38,781 bases of DNA from Mesorhizobium sp. B2-3-4 (GTDB lineage: Bacteria > Pseudomonadota > Alphaproteobacteria > Rhizobiales > Rhizobiaceae). Positions within the stretch are counted from its first letter, which is position 1. Each line of letters opens with the position of its first letter. This document shows positions 8,760 through 17,607 of this stretch, one piece after another. The stretch is taken from contig NZ_VFVY01000035.1 in assembly GCF_006442315.1 (NCBI RefSeq), positions 1 through 38,781 on the forward strand, in the 5' to 3' direction. The notes under the pieces were generated by a model that was not told the origin of the DNA, searched no databases, and saw nothing but the letters and a program-made list of their open reading frames with translations. Made by a program: the position numbers and the translations under genes.

Positions 8760-10334
8760 TCAAAGCAATTTCCAGGCGATATAGACCAGTGTCAACGCGA
8801 TCACCCACAGCGCCACGCGGCCGGAGCGGCTGTAGCGCGCTTCGGCCTTGCCAATGGCGCGGGCCGTGGTTTCGTCGAAACGCAGGCCGTGCTCGGCCAT
8901 CAGGTCGATCTCGCGCGACAGCCGGTCGGTACGCGCGGCAAGCTCGGGCGCCTGGCGGGCAAGCGTCAGCAGCGCCCTGGCGCCGTCGCGCGCGTCGATC
9001 ATCATGCCGCGCGGGCCGAGGTTGCCTGCTATCCAGCCGCCGACCACCGGTTCGGCGGTCTTCCACATGTTGAAGGCGGGATCGAGCGTGCGCGCCACAC
9101 CCTCGACCACCACCATGGTCTTCTGCAGCAGGATCAGTTCGGGTCGCGTCGCCATGTCGAAGAGTTCGGTGACCTCGAACAGCAGCGTCAGGAGCTTGGC
9201 CATCGAAATGGTTTCGGCCGGCTGACCATGGATCGGCTCGCCAATGGCCCGGATCGCCTGCGCGAAGGCCGCGACATTGTGCTGGCGCGGCACATAGCCG
9301 GCCTCGAAATGCACCTCGGCGACGCGCAGATAGTCGCGCGTGATGAAGCCGTAGAGGATTTCGGCGAGGAAGCGGCGCTCCTTCTTGCCGAGCCGTCCGG
9401 CGATGCCGAGATCGACGGCGACGATGGTGCCGTTTGCCTCGACGAACAGATTGCCCGGATGCATGTCGGCATGGAAGAAGCCGTCGCGCAGCGTGTGGCG
9501 CAGGAACGACTGGATGAGGTTGGCGGCGATCGCCTTCAGGTCGTGGCCGGCGGCTTCCAGTCCGGCTATGTTGTTCATCTTGATGCCGTCGACCCATTCC
9601 ATGGTCAGCACGTCACGGCCGGTCCGCTCCCAGTCGACGGAAGGCACACGGAAGCCGGGATCATCCTTGGTATTTTCGCCGAGTTCGGAAAGCGCTGCCG
9701 CCTCGAGACGCAGATCCATCTCGATCTTGGTGGTCTGGGCCAGCGTCTCGGTCACCTCGATCGGCCGCAGCCGGCGCGAGGAGGGAATGTATTTTTCCTG
9801 CAGGCGGGCGGCGAGGAAGTAGCTCTCCAGGTCCTGGAAGAAGCGGCGGCGCACGCCCGGCCGGATGACCTTCACCGCGACCTTGGTGGCGGCGCCATCG
9901 TGGATCGTTTCGGCGGCATGGACCTGGGCGATGGACGCCGCGGCAACCGGGTCGCCGAACTGCGCGTAGAGATCGCCTACCTTGCGCCCGAGCGAGGCTT
10001 CGATAGCGGCCACGGCCTCGGCCTTCGGGAAGGTGTGCATCTTGTCCTGCAGCATGGCAAGATCGAGCGCCATGTCGTTGCCGACGACATCGGGCCGTGT
10101 CGCCAGGAACTGGCCAAGTTTTACGTAGGACGGGCCGAGCCGGACCACCGCCTTGGCCAGCCGGTCGCTGCGCTCATAGGCAAGCGCGCGGCGGCGGGTG
10201 AAGAGCCGCGCCAGCCGCCAGCCGAATTTCGGCAGGCCGGACAGTTCTTCGCCGGGCAAGGCGGCGACGACGCCCTCGCGCACCAGCACCCAGCCGGCCC
10301 GCACGAGCCGAAATCCGGCGCTGAGGGTGCTCAT
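8760..10334 (-). CDS. ubiB: UbiB, ABC1/ADCK-family atypical kinase for ubiquinone biosynthesis
   Basis: A 524-residue membrane-associated protein needed for coenzyme Q biosynthesis, with a UbiB/COQ8-type protein-kinase-like fold. Visible: the KxGQ motif (YVKLGQFLATRPD), the Ala-rich loop in AAASIAQVH, the conserved HADMHPGNL segment, a metal-binding motif reading VDLG rather than VDFG, and a C-terminal membrane segment (ALWVIALTLVYIAWKLL). I set the start at ATG 10334 (MSTLSAGFRL), with AGGGA upstream; a GTG at 10376 would add a poorly conserved basic extension. It lies 67 nt downstream of ubiE on the same strand, so the two are probably co-transcribed. The DLG variant is a single-base F to L change; other family members also vary at this residue. 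Confidence 0.93.
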   Translation of the reverse strand: MSTLSAGFRLVRAGWVLVREGVVAALPGEELSGLPKFGWRLARLFTRRRALAYERSDRLAKAVVRLGPSYVKLGQFLATRPDVVGNDMALDLAMLQDKMHTFPKAEAVAAIEASLGRKVGDLYAQFGDPVAAASIAQVHAAETIHDGAATKVAVKVIRPGVRRRFFQDLESYFLAARLQEKYIPSSRRLRPIEVTETLAQTTKIEMDLRLEAAALSELGENTKDDPGFRVPSVDWERTGRDVLTMEWVDGIKMNNIAGLEAAGHDLKAIAANLIQSFLRHTLRDGFFHADMHPGNLFVEANGTIVAVDLGIAGRLGKKERRFLAEILYGFITRDYLRVAEVHFEAGYVPRQHNVAAFAQAIRAIGEPIHGQPAETISMAKLLTLLFEVTELFDMATRPELILLQKTMVVVEGVARTLDPAFNMWKTAEPVVGGWIAGNLGPRGMMIDARDGARALLTLARQAPELAARTDRLSREIDLMAEHGLRFDETTARAIGKAEARYSRSGRVALWVIALTLVYIAWKLL

Positions 10335-10401
10335 GACAGCATCCCTGCCGGTTCTTCGAACCGGCACAGGCCGCACCGAGGACGGGAAATGCCGTGCGGC
10401 G

Positions 10402-11178
10402 TCAAAGCTTCCAGCCCGAATGCAGCGCGGCGATGCCGCCGGAATAGTTGCGAAAGGAGACGCGGTCGAAGCCGGCGCGGGAAATCATCGCCGCGAAATT
10501 CTGCTGATTGGGGAATTTCGCGATCGATTCGACCAGATAGGAATAGGGTTCGCCGTCGCCGGTGACCCACTTGCCTATCTTGGGGATGGCGTTGAACGAC
10601 CAGGCTTCGTAGGCCTTGTCGAGCAGCGGCATCTCGACCTCGGAAAATTCCAGGCAGAGGAACCGGCCGCCGGGCTTCAGCACGCGCAGCGCTTCGCCCA
10701 AAGCCACCTCGATGCGCGGTACGTTGCGGATGCCGAAGGCGATGGTGTAGGCGTCGAAACTGGCGTCGGGGAAGGGCAGTTCCTCGGCATTGGCCTCGAC
10801 AAAATCGGTGTTGGCGGACAAGCCCTTTTTCTCAGCCCTGTCACGGCCGACGGCAAGCATCGAGCCGTTGATGTCGAGCACGCTGGCATGGGCATGGCCA
10901 TGGCTGGCATCGACGATGCGAAAGGCGATGTCGCCGGTGCCGCCGGCCACATCCAGAACCTTCCAGCCCGCACGCTTAGGCGGGTTGAGCCAGGCGACCA
11001 TGGCGTCCTTCCACAGCCTGTGCAGGCCAGCAGACATCAGATCGTTCATCAGGTCGTAGCGGTTGGCGACCTTGTGGAAAACATCGTTGACCAGAGACTG
11101 CTTCTCGCCTTCCCCTACACGCTTGAAACCATAAGAGGTTTCCATGCCGCCGGCGGCCGTGGTTCTCTCAACTGACAT
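10402..11178 (-). CDS. ubiE: UbiE, ubiquinone/menaquinone C-methyltransferase
   Basis: A 258-residue class I SAM-dependent methyltransferase that methylates the benzoquinol ring C-2 position during ubiquinone synthesis. Visible: UbiE/COQ5-type N-terminus (GEGEKQSLVNDVFHKVANRYDLMND split around the VF helix), SAM-binding motif I VLDVAGGTGDIAF, an acidic motif LDINGSML, and the family segment DAYTIAFGIRNVP. Length matches the family. ATG 11178 is preceded by GGAT about 8 nt upstream. It heads the minus-strand ubiE-ubiB-coaBC group, an order common in Rhizobiales. The divergent gene across the 135-nt upstream gap is an adenosine/adenine deaminase, so the gap must hold promoters in both directions. 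Confidence 0.95.
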   Translation of the reverse strand: MSVERTTAAGGMETSYGFKRVGEGEKQSLVNDVFHKVANRYDLMNDLMSAGLHRLWKDAMVAWLNPPKRAGWKVLDVAGGTGDIAFRIVDASHGHAHASVLDINGSMLAVGRDRAEKKGLSANTDFVEANAEELPFPDASFDAYTIAFGIRNVPRIEVALGEALRVLKPGGRFLCLEFSEVEMPLLDKAYEAWSFNAIPKIGKWVTGDGEPYSYLVESIAKFPNQQNFAAMISRAGFDRVSFRNYSGGIAALHSGWKL

Positions 11179-11313
11179 TTTTTTGATCCGTCATAAAACC
11201 GGCGGGACCATAGCCGATCGATGGTGCGGGCGCTATTGTTTAAGGCGCGGTGTTCGGCCGCGCTTCCAGGTGGTGGGTTTTTGAAGACCTGGACAGACCG
11301 ACGGGATGTTTGA

Positions 11314-12288
11314 ATGCCTTTGAAAGCGGAATTGCACTGCCACATCGAAGGGGCAGCGGCGCCCGATCTCGTCATTCGCCAAGCGCAGAAATACGGCAAG
11401 GACACCTCGCCCTATATCCAGAACGGTTCTTTCGTCTGGCACGATTTCACGTCCTTTCTCGCTGCTTACGACTTTTCCGCCGACCTGTTCCGAACCGAGG
11501 AGGACTATGCGCGGCTGGCCGATCACTATCTGACCAGCCTGGCCCGCGACGGGGCGATCTACTCCGAGGTGTTCACGTCGCCGGACCACGCGACGAAAGC
11601 CGGGCTGTCGCCCAAGGCCTATACCGATGCGCTCGGCGAAGGCATGCTGCGCGCCAAGGCCAAGACCGGCATAGAGGGCCGCATGATCGTCACCGGCGTG
11701 CGCCATGTCGGCGTCGAATCGATCGAACGGGCGGCACGTTTCGCCGCGCGCTGCGGCCATCCGCTGGTTGCCGGTTTCGGCGTCGCGGGCGACGAGCGCA
11801 TGGGTGACATGGAAGACTATGTCAGGGCGTTCGAGATCGCGCGCGAAGCCGGGCTCGGCATCACCATCCATGCCGGCGAACTGACCGGCTGGGAGACGGT
11901 CGCGGCGGCGCTCGACCACATCCGCCCGTCGCGCATCGGCCACGGTGTGCGCGCCATCGAGAATCCCGACCTTGTCCGGCGCATCGCCGACGAAGGCGTC
12001 GTGCTGGAGTGCTGCCCCGGTTCCAACATCGCGCTCAAGGTGTTCGACAGTTTCGCCGACCACCCGTTCCCGGCCCTGCGGGCAGCCGGCTGCAAGGTGA
12101 CGCTCAACTCCGACGATCCGCCTTATTTCTGGACTTCGCTGAAGCGCGAATACGATATCGCGGCCCAGCATTTCGCGATGAACGAGAAGGCGCTCGCCAG
12201 CGTCACCCGTACCGCCATCGAGGCGGCTTTCGTCGACAGAAAGACCAAGGCCACGCTTCTTGCCCGCCTGAATGGTGCGACCCGCTGA
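11314..12288 (+). CDS. add: Adenosine deaminase (possibly adenine deaminase-type)
   Basis: A 324-residue zinc-dependent amidohydrolase that deaminates adenosine to inosine. Metal and catalytic residues are visible in order: H8 and H10 (ELHCHIEG), the HAGE motif (H186, E189), IGHG (H210) and the NSDDP motif (D267, D268). The length and the NSDDPPYF ending resemble both adenosine deaminases and the related adenine deaminases, and I cannot separate these from sequence alone. The context of upp, punA, deoA, cdd and a nucleoside transporter favours a role in nucleoside salvage. The ATG at 11314 has only a weak GGGA site. upp follows 146 nt later on the same strand. Confidence 0.85.
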   Translation: MPLKAELHCHIEGAAAPDLVIRQAQKYGKDTSPYIQNGSFVWHDFTSFLAAYDFSADLFRTEEDYARLADHYLTSLARDGAIYSEVFTSPDHATKAGLSPKAYTDALGEGMLRAKAKTGIEGRMIVTGVRHVGVESIERAARFAARCGHPLVAGFGVAGDERMGDMEDYVRAFEIAREAGLGITIHAGELTGWETVAAALDHIRPSRIGHGVRAIENPDLVRRIADEGVVLECCPGSNIALKVFDSFADHPFPALRAAGCKVTLNSDDPPYFWTSLKREYDIAAQHFAMNEKALASVTRTAIEAAFVDRKTKATLLARLNGATR

Positions 12289-12434
12289 TTTCTGCCGACA
12301 AAACTGTGGTCGGCGCCGCCCGAGCGGTTCCTTGGCCGGCGCATTGCCGCTAGGGTTCGCCCAAGCAGCTTGAAGCGCGGTGCGGCCGAGAGGATCGATG
12401 CGCGATTTCGGGCGACACGCATCAGGAGAGCATC

Positions 12435-13064
12435 ATGAAAAGCGTCACCGTCGTCGACCATCCGCTTGTCCAGCACAAGCTGACCATCATGCGCAAGAAG
12501 GAGACCTCGACGGCCGGTTTCCGGCGGCTGCTGCGCGAGATTTCGCTGCTGCTCGGCTATGAGGTGACCCGCAATCTCGAACTGACCACCACCACCATCG
12601 AGACGCCGATCGAGGAAATGGAAGCGCCGACGCTGGAGGGCAAGAAGCTGGTCTTCGCCTCGGTGCTGCGCGCCGGCAACGGCCTGCTCGAGGGCTTGCT
12701 GGACCTGGTGCCGGCGGCGCGTGTGGCGCATATCGGGCTCTACCGCGATCACGAGACGCTGGAGGCTGTGGAATATTTCTTCAAGGCGCCGAGCGATCTC
12801 GCCGACCGGCTGGTCATCGTCGTCGATCCGATGCTGGCCACCGCCAATTCGGCGATCGCGGCGATCGACAAGCTGAAAGGACGGGGCGCCACCAACATTC
12901 GCTTCCTGTGCCTGCTGGCGGCGCCGGAAGGCATCGAACGCTTTACCAAGGCGCATCCCGACGTCCCGGTCTTCACCGCGTCGATAGACCGCCAGCTCAA
13001 CGAAAAAGGCTACATCATGCCCGGCCTCGGCGATGCCGGCGACCGCATGTACGGGACGAAGTAG
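12435..13064 (+). CDS. upp: Uracil phosphoribosyltransferase
   Basis: A 209-residue cytoplasmic enzyme that joins uracil to PRPP to form UMP. The PRPP-binding motif VIVVDPMLATANSA is at residues 127-140, and the family C-terminus GYIMPGLGDAGDRMYGTK is intact. ATG 12435 is preceded by AGGAG (12424-12428) at good spacing. Together with cdd and deoA in this island, which release uracil and thymine from pyrimidine nucleosides, it would recapture free uracil for nucleotide synthesis. Confidence 0.96.
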   Translation: MKSVTVVDHPLVQHKLTIMRKKETSTAGFRRLLREISLLLGYEVTRNLELTTTTIETPIEEMEAPTLEGKKLVFASVLRAGNGLLEGLLDLVPAARVAHIGLYRDHETLEAVEYFFKAPSDLADRLVIVVDPMLATANSAIAAIDKLKGRGATNIRFLCLLAAPEGIERFTKAHPDVPVFTASIDRQLNEKGYIMPGLGDAGDRMYGTK

Positions 13065-13227
13065 CATCAGGCAAAATTTGCCCGGCACGATTTACCAAGT
13101 GTTTACGCAACGGCGCGGTTTCGCCGCGTGTTAAAGCGGCAAACACCATCCAGCGCTAATGAATCGGCTCTCACTACGGCACCGCGCGTCTCTCGGGACG
13201 CAAAGGACGCTGTAGCAGTTTAATTTT

Positions 13228-13275
13228 GCGCGAGATCCTTTGCGAAAATCACTTCCGATTTTCGGGGTCGTGCGC
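13228..13275. repeat. Imperfect palindrome resembling a rhizobial dispersed repeat
   Basis: Left arm gcgcgagatcctttgcgaaaatc and right arm gattttcggggtcgtgcgc pair imperfectly around ACTTCC. The pattern of a gatc-bearing arm with gaaaatc near the centre resembles small palindromic repeats I recall from intergenic regions of Mesorhizobium genomes; copy number was not checked. It lies directly upstream of the aspartic protease gene and argues against that gene starting at the in-frame TTG at 13240. Confidence 0.5.
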
Positions 13276-13287
13276 CGAGGCCGATCC

Positions 13288-13851
13288 ATGCTGCGCAAGC
13301 TTCTTATCCTCAGCGTCTTTGCCGGTGCATCGGCATCGATCCCGGTTGTCTACCAGTCGAACCCGCGAATCTTCGAAAACCTGCTGCAATCGGCGGTGAC
13401 GGCCAAGCCGCAAGCCCAGGCACAGCCCGAGGTCAGCCTCGCCTCCGTTGCCGACAAGCCGGTGGCCCCGCTGCCGTCCGGCCGTAAAGTCGTGGTCGCG
13501 GCGGACGGGCGCGGACATTTCTCGTCCACCTTCAAGCTCAACGGCCGTCAGGTCGACGGCATGATCGATACCGGCGCGACGCTGGTGGCGGTCAACACCT
13601 CGACGGCACGGCGAATCGGACTGTCGCTCAATCCCTCCGATTTCAGCCACGAGGTCAACACCGCCAACGGCACCATCAAGGCGGCCGTGGTGACGATCGA
13701 CCGTCTGCAGATCGGCAGCATCAGCGTCGAAGGCGTGCAGGCGATCGTGCTCGACGACAGGGCACTGCGCACCAACCTGATCGGCATGAGCTTTCTCAAC
13801 CGTCTCGGCAAATACCAGGCCGAGAACGGCACATTGCTGCTGGTTCAATAG
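13288..13851 (+). CDS. Retropepsin-like clan AA aspartic protease, membrane-anchored
   Basis: A 187-residue protein of the TIGR02281 type. Residues 3-22 form a signal anchor (LRKLLILSVFAGASASIPVV), followed by a Pro/Ala/Gln-rich linker and a single retropepsin-like domain with the catalytic motif D94-T-G-A (GMIDTGATLVAV). The single DTGA copy implies that it works as a dimer in the periplasm. Substrates are unknown for this family. I chose ATG 13288 (GAGG about 8 nt upstream) over TTG 13240, because the longer form would run through a palindromic repeat. It is convergent with the deoA operon. Confidence 0.83.
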   Translation: MLRKLLILSVFAGASASIPVVYQSNPRIFENLLQSAVTAKPQAQAQPEVSLASVADKPVAPLPSGRKVVVAADGRGHFSSTFKLNGRQVDGMIDTGATLVAVNTSTARRIGLSLNPSDFSHEVNTANGTIKAAVVTIDRLQIGSISVEGVQAIVLDDRALRTNLIGMSFLNRLGKYQAENGTLLLVQ

Positions 13852-13865
13852 GCGCCGCCCTAACG

Positions 13866-13944
13866 CTTTGTTTTTACGCAATTCCCAAGGGCAAGCGCGA
13901 CGCGCTTCTCCCGGGAAAACCGTTATTCATTTTCCTGGGATTGC
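13866..13944. repeat. Putative rhizobial intergenic repeat between convergent genes
   Basis: Imperfect inverted repeat with outer arms near gcaattccca (13878-13887) and tgggattgc (13936-13944), and an inner aagcgcg/cgcgctt palindrome. The TTGTTTTTACGCAATTCC...GGAAAACCG...TTTTCCTGGGATTGCT layout resembles a repeat I recall downstream of many rhizobial genes. It may also terminate the protease or deoA transcripts. Recognition is from memory. Confidence 0.5.
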
Positions 13945-15264
13945 TCAGCCGCGCGGCAGAATCCGCCGGATGACCGATTTGTCGGCGGCCGGCTTCGAAA
14001 CGCCGATCGTGTAGGCGGAAAGCACGGCCGCGGCGGCAGCCTCGGCATCGGATGGCGAGCCGGCGTGGATAAGCGCCAGCCCGTCTCCAGGGGTTACTTC
14101 CGCGCCTATCGGCACCAAGCCGGTGATGCCGACCGAGGGATCGATCTTGTCGTCGGGCCGGGTGCGGCCGCCGCCCAGCCCGACCACCGCGAGCCCGATG
14201 TCGCGGGTGGCGATGCCAGTGACGAAGCCTTCCGCCGTCGCCCTGACCGTCAATTGCGTTGTTGCCTCGGGCAGATATTTCTCAGGCTTCTCGATGAAAT
14301 CGGCGGGGCCACCGAGCACCGCTACCATGCGGGCAAAGGTGGCGGCGGCGCGACCGCTGGAAAGCGCCTCGGTGGCGCGGCGCATGCCATCCTGGTTGGA
14401 AGACACCAGCCCAGCCGACTGCAGCATTTCGGCGGCAAGAGCCAGCGTCACGTCCTCCAGCCGCCGGTCACGCAAGCGGCCGGTCAGGAAATCGACGGCA
14501 TTGCGCACCTCCACCGCATTGCCGGCGGCCGACGCCAGCGGTTCGTTCATGCCGGTGATCAGCGCTGAGACCTTCAGCCCGGCGCCGCTAGCGACCTCGA
14601 CCAGGCTGTTGGCGAGCGCGGTCGCATCGCGGGATTTCTCCATGAAGGCGCCGTTGCCGACCTTGACGTCGAGCACCAGCGACTGCAGTCCCGCCGCGAG
14701 CTTTTTCGACAGGATCGAAGCAGTGATCAGCGGCACCGATTCCACGGTTCCGGTGACGTCGCGGATGGCATAGAGCCGGCGATCTGCAGGCGCCAGATCG
14801 GCGGTCTGGCCGATGATCGCGCAGCCGGTTTCCAGCACCGCCTTGCGGAACAGCGCGATGTCGGGCTGGCTGGTGTAGCCGGGGATGGCATCCATCTTGT
14901 CCAGCGTGCCGCCGGTATGACCGAGGCCACGGCCCGAGATCATCGGCACATAGGCACCGCAGGCGGCGACGATCGGCGCCAGCATCAGCGAGACATTGTC
15001 GCCGACACCGCCCGTCGAATGCTTGTCGGTGACGGGGCCTGGCAAATCCGACCAGTCGAGCACGTCGCCGGAATCGCGCATGGCAAGCGTCATCGCCACC
15101 GCCTCGTCGCGGTTCATACCGTTGAAGAACACCGCCATTGCGAAGGCCGCGACCTGGCCATCGGTTACGGTGCCCGAGGTCACGCCATCGATGAAGGCGG
15201 CGATCTCGTGAGGCCCCAGCCTGCGGCCGTCGCGCTTGTGACGGATGATTTCCTGGGGAAGCAT
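13945..15264 (-). CDS. deoA: Thymidine phosphorylase
   Basis: A 439-residue homodimeric enzyme converting thymidine (and deoxyuridine) plus phosphate to the free base and deoxyribose 1-phosphate. Visible: the glycine-rich phosphate-binding segment TDKHSTGGVGDNVSL and the family signature SGRGLGHTGGTLDKMDAIPG, plus a C-terminal pyrimidine-phosphorylase domain. The start is ATG 15264 (MLPQEIIRHKRDG), which overlaps the punA stop as TGATG, so the two are translationally coupled. It is the last gene of the minus-strand nucleoside operon. Confidence 0.95.
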   Translation of the reverse strand: MLPQEIIRHKRDGRRLGPHEIAAFIDGVTSGTVTDGQVAAFAMAVFFNGMNRDEAVAMTLAMRDSGDVLDWSDLPGPVTDKHSTGGVGDNVSLMLAPIVAACGAYVPMISGRGLGHTGGTLDKMDAIPGYTSQPDIALFRKAVLETGCAIIGQTADLAPADRRLYAIRDVTGTVESVPLITASILSKKLAAGLQSLVLDVKVGNGAFMEKSRDATALANSLVEVASGAGLKVSALITGMNEPLASAAGNAVEVRNAVDFLTGRLRDRRLEDVTLALAAEMLQSAGLVSSNQDGMRRATEALSSGRAAATFARMVAVLGGPADFIEKPEKYLPEATTQLTVRATAEGFVTGIATRDIGLAVVGLGGGRTRPDDKIDPSVGITGLVPIGAEVTPGDGLALIHAGSPSDAEAAAAAVLSAYTIGVSKPAADKSVIRRILPRG

Positions 15265-16073
15265 CAGCTCTCCAGCAACCCGTCGCGGAACACGCGCTGC
15301 AGCACCGTTGCCAGCCGCGACCCGCCAACCGGCGCCATGTCCTTGGTTTCCTGGTGCGAAAGCTCGGCCCCGGTCATGCCAGCGGCCAGGTTGGTGATGA
15401 CCGAGCATGCGGCGACGCGCAGGCCGAGGAAACGGGCGAGAATGACCTCCGGCACGGTCGACATGCCGACGGCGTTGGCGCCCATGATGCGCGCCATGCG
15501 GATTTCGGCGGGCGTCTCGAAGCACGGACCCGAGAACCACATGTAGACGCCCTTGTGCAGTGTCGTGCCGGTCGCCTTCGCCGCGCGTTCGATCGCCTGG
15601 CGGATGCCGGCATCGTAGGCTTCGGTCAGGCCGACGAAACGGCGGTCGCTCGGCTCGCCGATCAGCGGATTGGAGCCGGAGAAGTTGATGTGGTCGGTGA
15701 GCAGCATCACCGAACCCGGCGGCATGTCCGGATCGACCGAGCCGGCGGCGTTGGTGAGGATCAGTTTGGTGATGCCGATGCCGGCAAGCACTTCCAGCAC
15801 CGGTCGCATCGCCGCGGCGTTGCCGTGCTCATAATAGTGGGCGCGGCCAGACAGCATCAGCACCGGCGTGCCGGCAAACAATCCGGCCACCACTTCGCCG
15901 GCATGGCCGCTGACGCCGCCTCGGGGAAAGCCGGGCAGATCGGCATAGGAAACACGGATCGGATTCTCGATCCGGTCGACCAGGACGCCCAGGCCGGAGC
16001 CCAGCACCAACGCTGTCGTCGGCGCCAGCCCGTCCAGTCTTTCGATGAGATGGTCAACTGTTTTTTGCGTCAT
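15264..16073 (-). CDS. punA: Purine-nucleoside phosphorylase (trimeric type)
   Basis: A 269-residue enzyme splitting inosine, guanosine and their deoxy forms into base plus (deoxy)ribose 1-phosphate. Trimeric PNP motifs are visible: GSGLG near residue 27, GHAG, RAHYYEHG, LTNAAGSV, YMWFSGPCFETPAEIR and GMSTVPE. The length fits the PunA/human-type family rather than hexameric DeoD. It overlaps deoA at its 3' end and starts 13 nt after the cdd stop, as expected of an operon. It would act on the inosine formed by the add product. Confidence 0.94.
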   Translation of the reverse strand: MTQKTVDHLIERLDGLAPTTALVLGSGLGVLVDRIENPIRVSYADLPGFPRGGVSGHAGEVVAGLFAGTPVLMLSGRAHYYEHGNAAAMRPVLEVLAGIGITKLILTNAAGSVDPDMPPGSVMLLTDHINFSGSNPLIGEPSDRRFVGLTEAYDAGIRQAIERAAKATGTTLHKGVYMWFSGPCFETPAEIRMARIMGANAVGMSTVPEVILARFLGLRVAACSVITNLAAGMTGAELSHQETKDMAPVGGSRLATVLQRVFRDGLLES

Positions 16074-16086
16074 GTCAGCCAGCTTT

Positions 16087-16479
16087 TCATTTCAGAATAT
16101 CGCCCCGGAAGCCGTAGGGCAGCATGTCGCCCATGGTCACGGTTTCGGCCACACCGGTGTTGTCGCAAAGGTAGAGTTTCGTATCCGGTCGGCAGAATTC
16201 AGCGAGCCGCTGGCGGCAGCCGCCGCAAGGCGAGCATTTGGCCATGCGTTCGGCAAGGACGGCGATTTCGACGATCTTGCCGCCGCCGCCCATAATGTAA
16301 TGGCCAAGCGCGGTGGTTTCGGCGCACCAGCCCTCGGGATAGGACGCGACCTCGATGTTGGCGCCGGTAAACACGCGTCCGTCCTCGGTGCGCAAGGCCG
16401 CACCCACCGGAAACTTCGAGTAGGGCGCATAGGCCTTGGCCATGGCCGTCCTGGCCGCCTCGAACAGATCATGCGACAT
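16087..16479 (-). CDS. cdd: Cytidine deaminase
   Basis: A 130-residue homotetrameric-type zinc deaminase converting (deoxy)cytidine to (deoxy)uridine. Zinc ligands and catalytic residue are C52-A-E54 and the P-C85-x-x-C88 pair (SPCGGCRQ). The substrate-binding segment FPVGAAL precedes them. The length matches the short cytidine deaminase class. It lies 65 nt after the second permease gene and 13 nt before punA. Confidence 0.95.
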   Translation of the reverse strand: MSHDLFEAARTAMAKAYAPYSKFPVGAALRTEDGRVFTGANIEVASYPEGWCAETTALGHYIMGGGGKIVEIAVLAERMAKCSPCGGCRQRLAEFCRPDTKLYLCDNTGVAETVTMGDMLPYGFRGDILK

Positions 16480-16544
16480 TCAGTTGTTCTCTCCGATGAT
16501 CGTGTCCAAAACCCGGCGCTTCCTTTGCGTCGGGCCGTGGAATC

Positions 16545-17606
16545 CTAGCGTTCCTTGACGTAAGGCACGCCGCCGGCACGCGGCGGGATGGCCTTGCCGA
16601 TGAAGCCGGCGAGCAGGATGACGGTCAGCACATAGGGCAAGGCCTGCATAAACTGTGCCGACACCTTGCCGACGACAGGCAGCGGCGATCCTTGCAGCCG
16701 GATCGACGCAGCGTCGAGGAAGCCGAACAGCAGGCAAGCAAACATGGCGTTTACCGGCTTCCATTTGGCGAATATCAGCGCCGCCAGGGCGATATAGCCC
16801 TTGCCGGCGGTCATGTCCTTCACGAAACCACTCGTCTGCACCATCGACAGATAGGCGCCGGCAACGCCGGTCAGCACACCGGTGCAGATCAGCGCCCGGT
16901 AGCGCAGCCAGGCAACTGAAATGCCCGCCGTATCGACGGCGGCCGGGTTCTCGCCGACGGCGCGCAGGCGCAGGCCGAAGCGGGTGCGGTAGAGCACCCA
17001 CCATGTGAAGGGCACCATCGCGAACGCGAAATAGACAAGTATGGAATGGCCGAGCAACAGTTCGGAAAACACCGGACCGAAGCCGGGAATCCTTGCAAGC
17101 GCGTCGAACAGCAGCGCCGGCAGGTAAAGAACGAGACCGCGTATCGAAGCCAGAAGATCGGCGGAACTGAAGCTGTAATTGGCAAGGAAGTTCGAGATCG
17201 TGTCCGCGGTGATCGATTCGAACCGTTCGCCTGACTGCAGCGCCGGCGTGCGTCCGCCCTGCTGGAACCAGGCTTGGCCGAGGATGATGGTCGAGCCAGC
17301 GGCAATGAAGTTGATGGCGACGCCGGAGACGATCTGGTTGCCGCGATGGGTGATCGAGGCGAAGCCGTGCACCATGGCAAAGGCGACAGAGATCAGGATC
17401 GCCATGCCGAGGCCGAGAAAGGCCGAATGAAACACGGAAGCCGCGGCGGCGCCGGCGAAGGCGCCGACCAGCATCTTGCCCTCGAGCCCGATGTCGAAGA
17501 TGCCGGCGCGTTCCGAATAGAGGCCCGCCAGGCAGGCGAGCAGCAGCGGCACCGACAGGCGGATGGTGGAATCCAGAACCTGGACGACGGCGTTGAGGAG
17601 ATCCAT
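16545..17606 (-). CDS. Nucleoside ABC transporter permease (NupQ/YufQ-like)
   Basis: A 353-residue inner-membrane permease of the branched-chain/sugar-type (BPD_transp_2) family. Several hydrophobic helices are evident, with the diagnostic loop ERAGIFDIGLEGKMLVGAF near the N-terminus and a cytoplasmic-loop region around RFGLRLRAVGENP. Its start lies one base after the stop of the preceding permease gene. With that permease, the ATPase and a BMP-family binding protein it should import nucleosides; assignment to nucleosides relies on the downstream cdd-punA-deoA genes. Confidence 0.9.
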   Translation of the reverse strand: MDLLNAVVQVLDSTIRLSVPLLLACLAGLYSERAGIFDIGLEGKMLVGAFAGAAAASVFHSAFLGLGMAILISVAFAMVHGFASITHRGNQIVSGVAINFIAAGSTIILGQAWFQQGGRTPALQSGERFESITADTISNFLANYSFSSADLLASIRGLVLYLPALLFDALARIPGFGPVFSELLLGHSILVYFAFAMVPFTWWVLYRTRFGLRLRAVGENPAAVDTAGISVAWLRYRALICTGVLTGVAGAYLSMVQTSGFVKDMTAGKGYIALAALIFAKWKPVNAMFACLLFGFLDAASIRLQGSPLPVVGKVSAQFMQALPYVLTVILLAGFIGKAIPPRAGGVPYVKER

Positions 17607-17607
17607 C

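Noticed and set aside
8754..10565. 603-codon plus-strand frame opposite ubiB and the end of ubiE
   Set aside because: The minus strand encodes clearly conserved ubiB and ubiE with intact motifs; the opposite frame is a third-position GC artefact.
15265..15540. 92-codon N-terminal extension of deoA
   Set aside because: It lies inside punA in another frame and has no conserved sequence; the ATG at 15264 gives the normal thymidine phosphorylase N-terminus.
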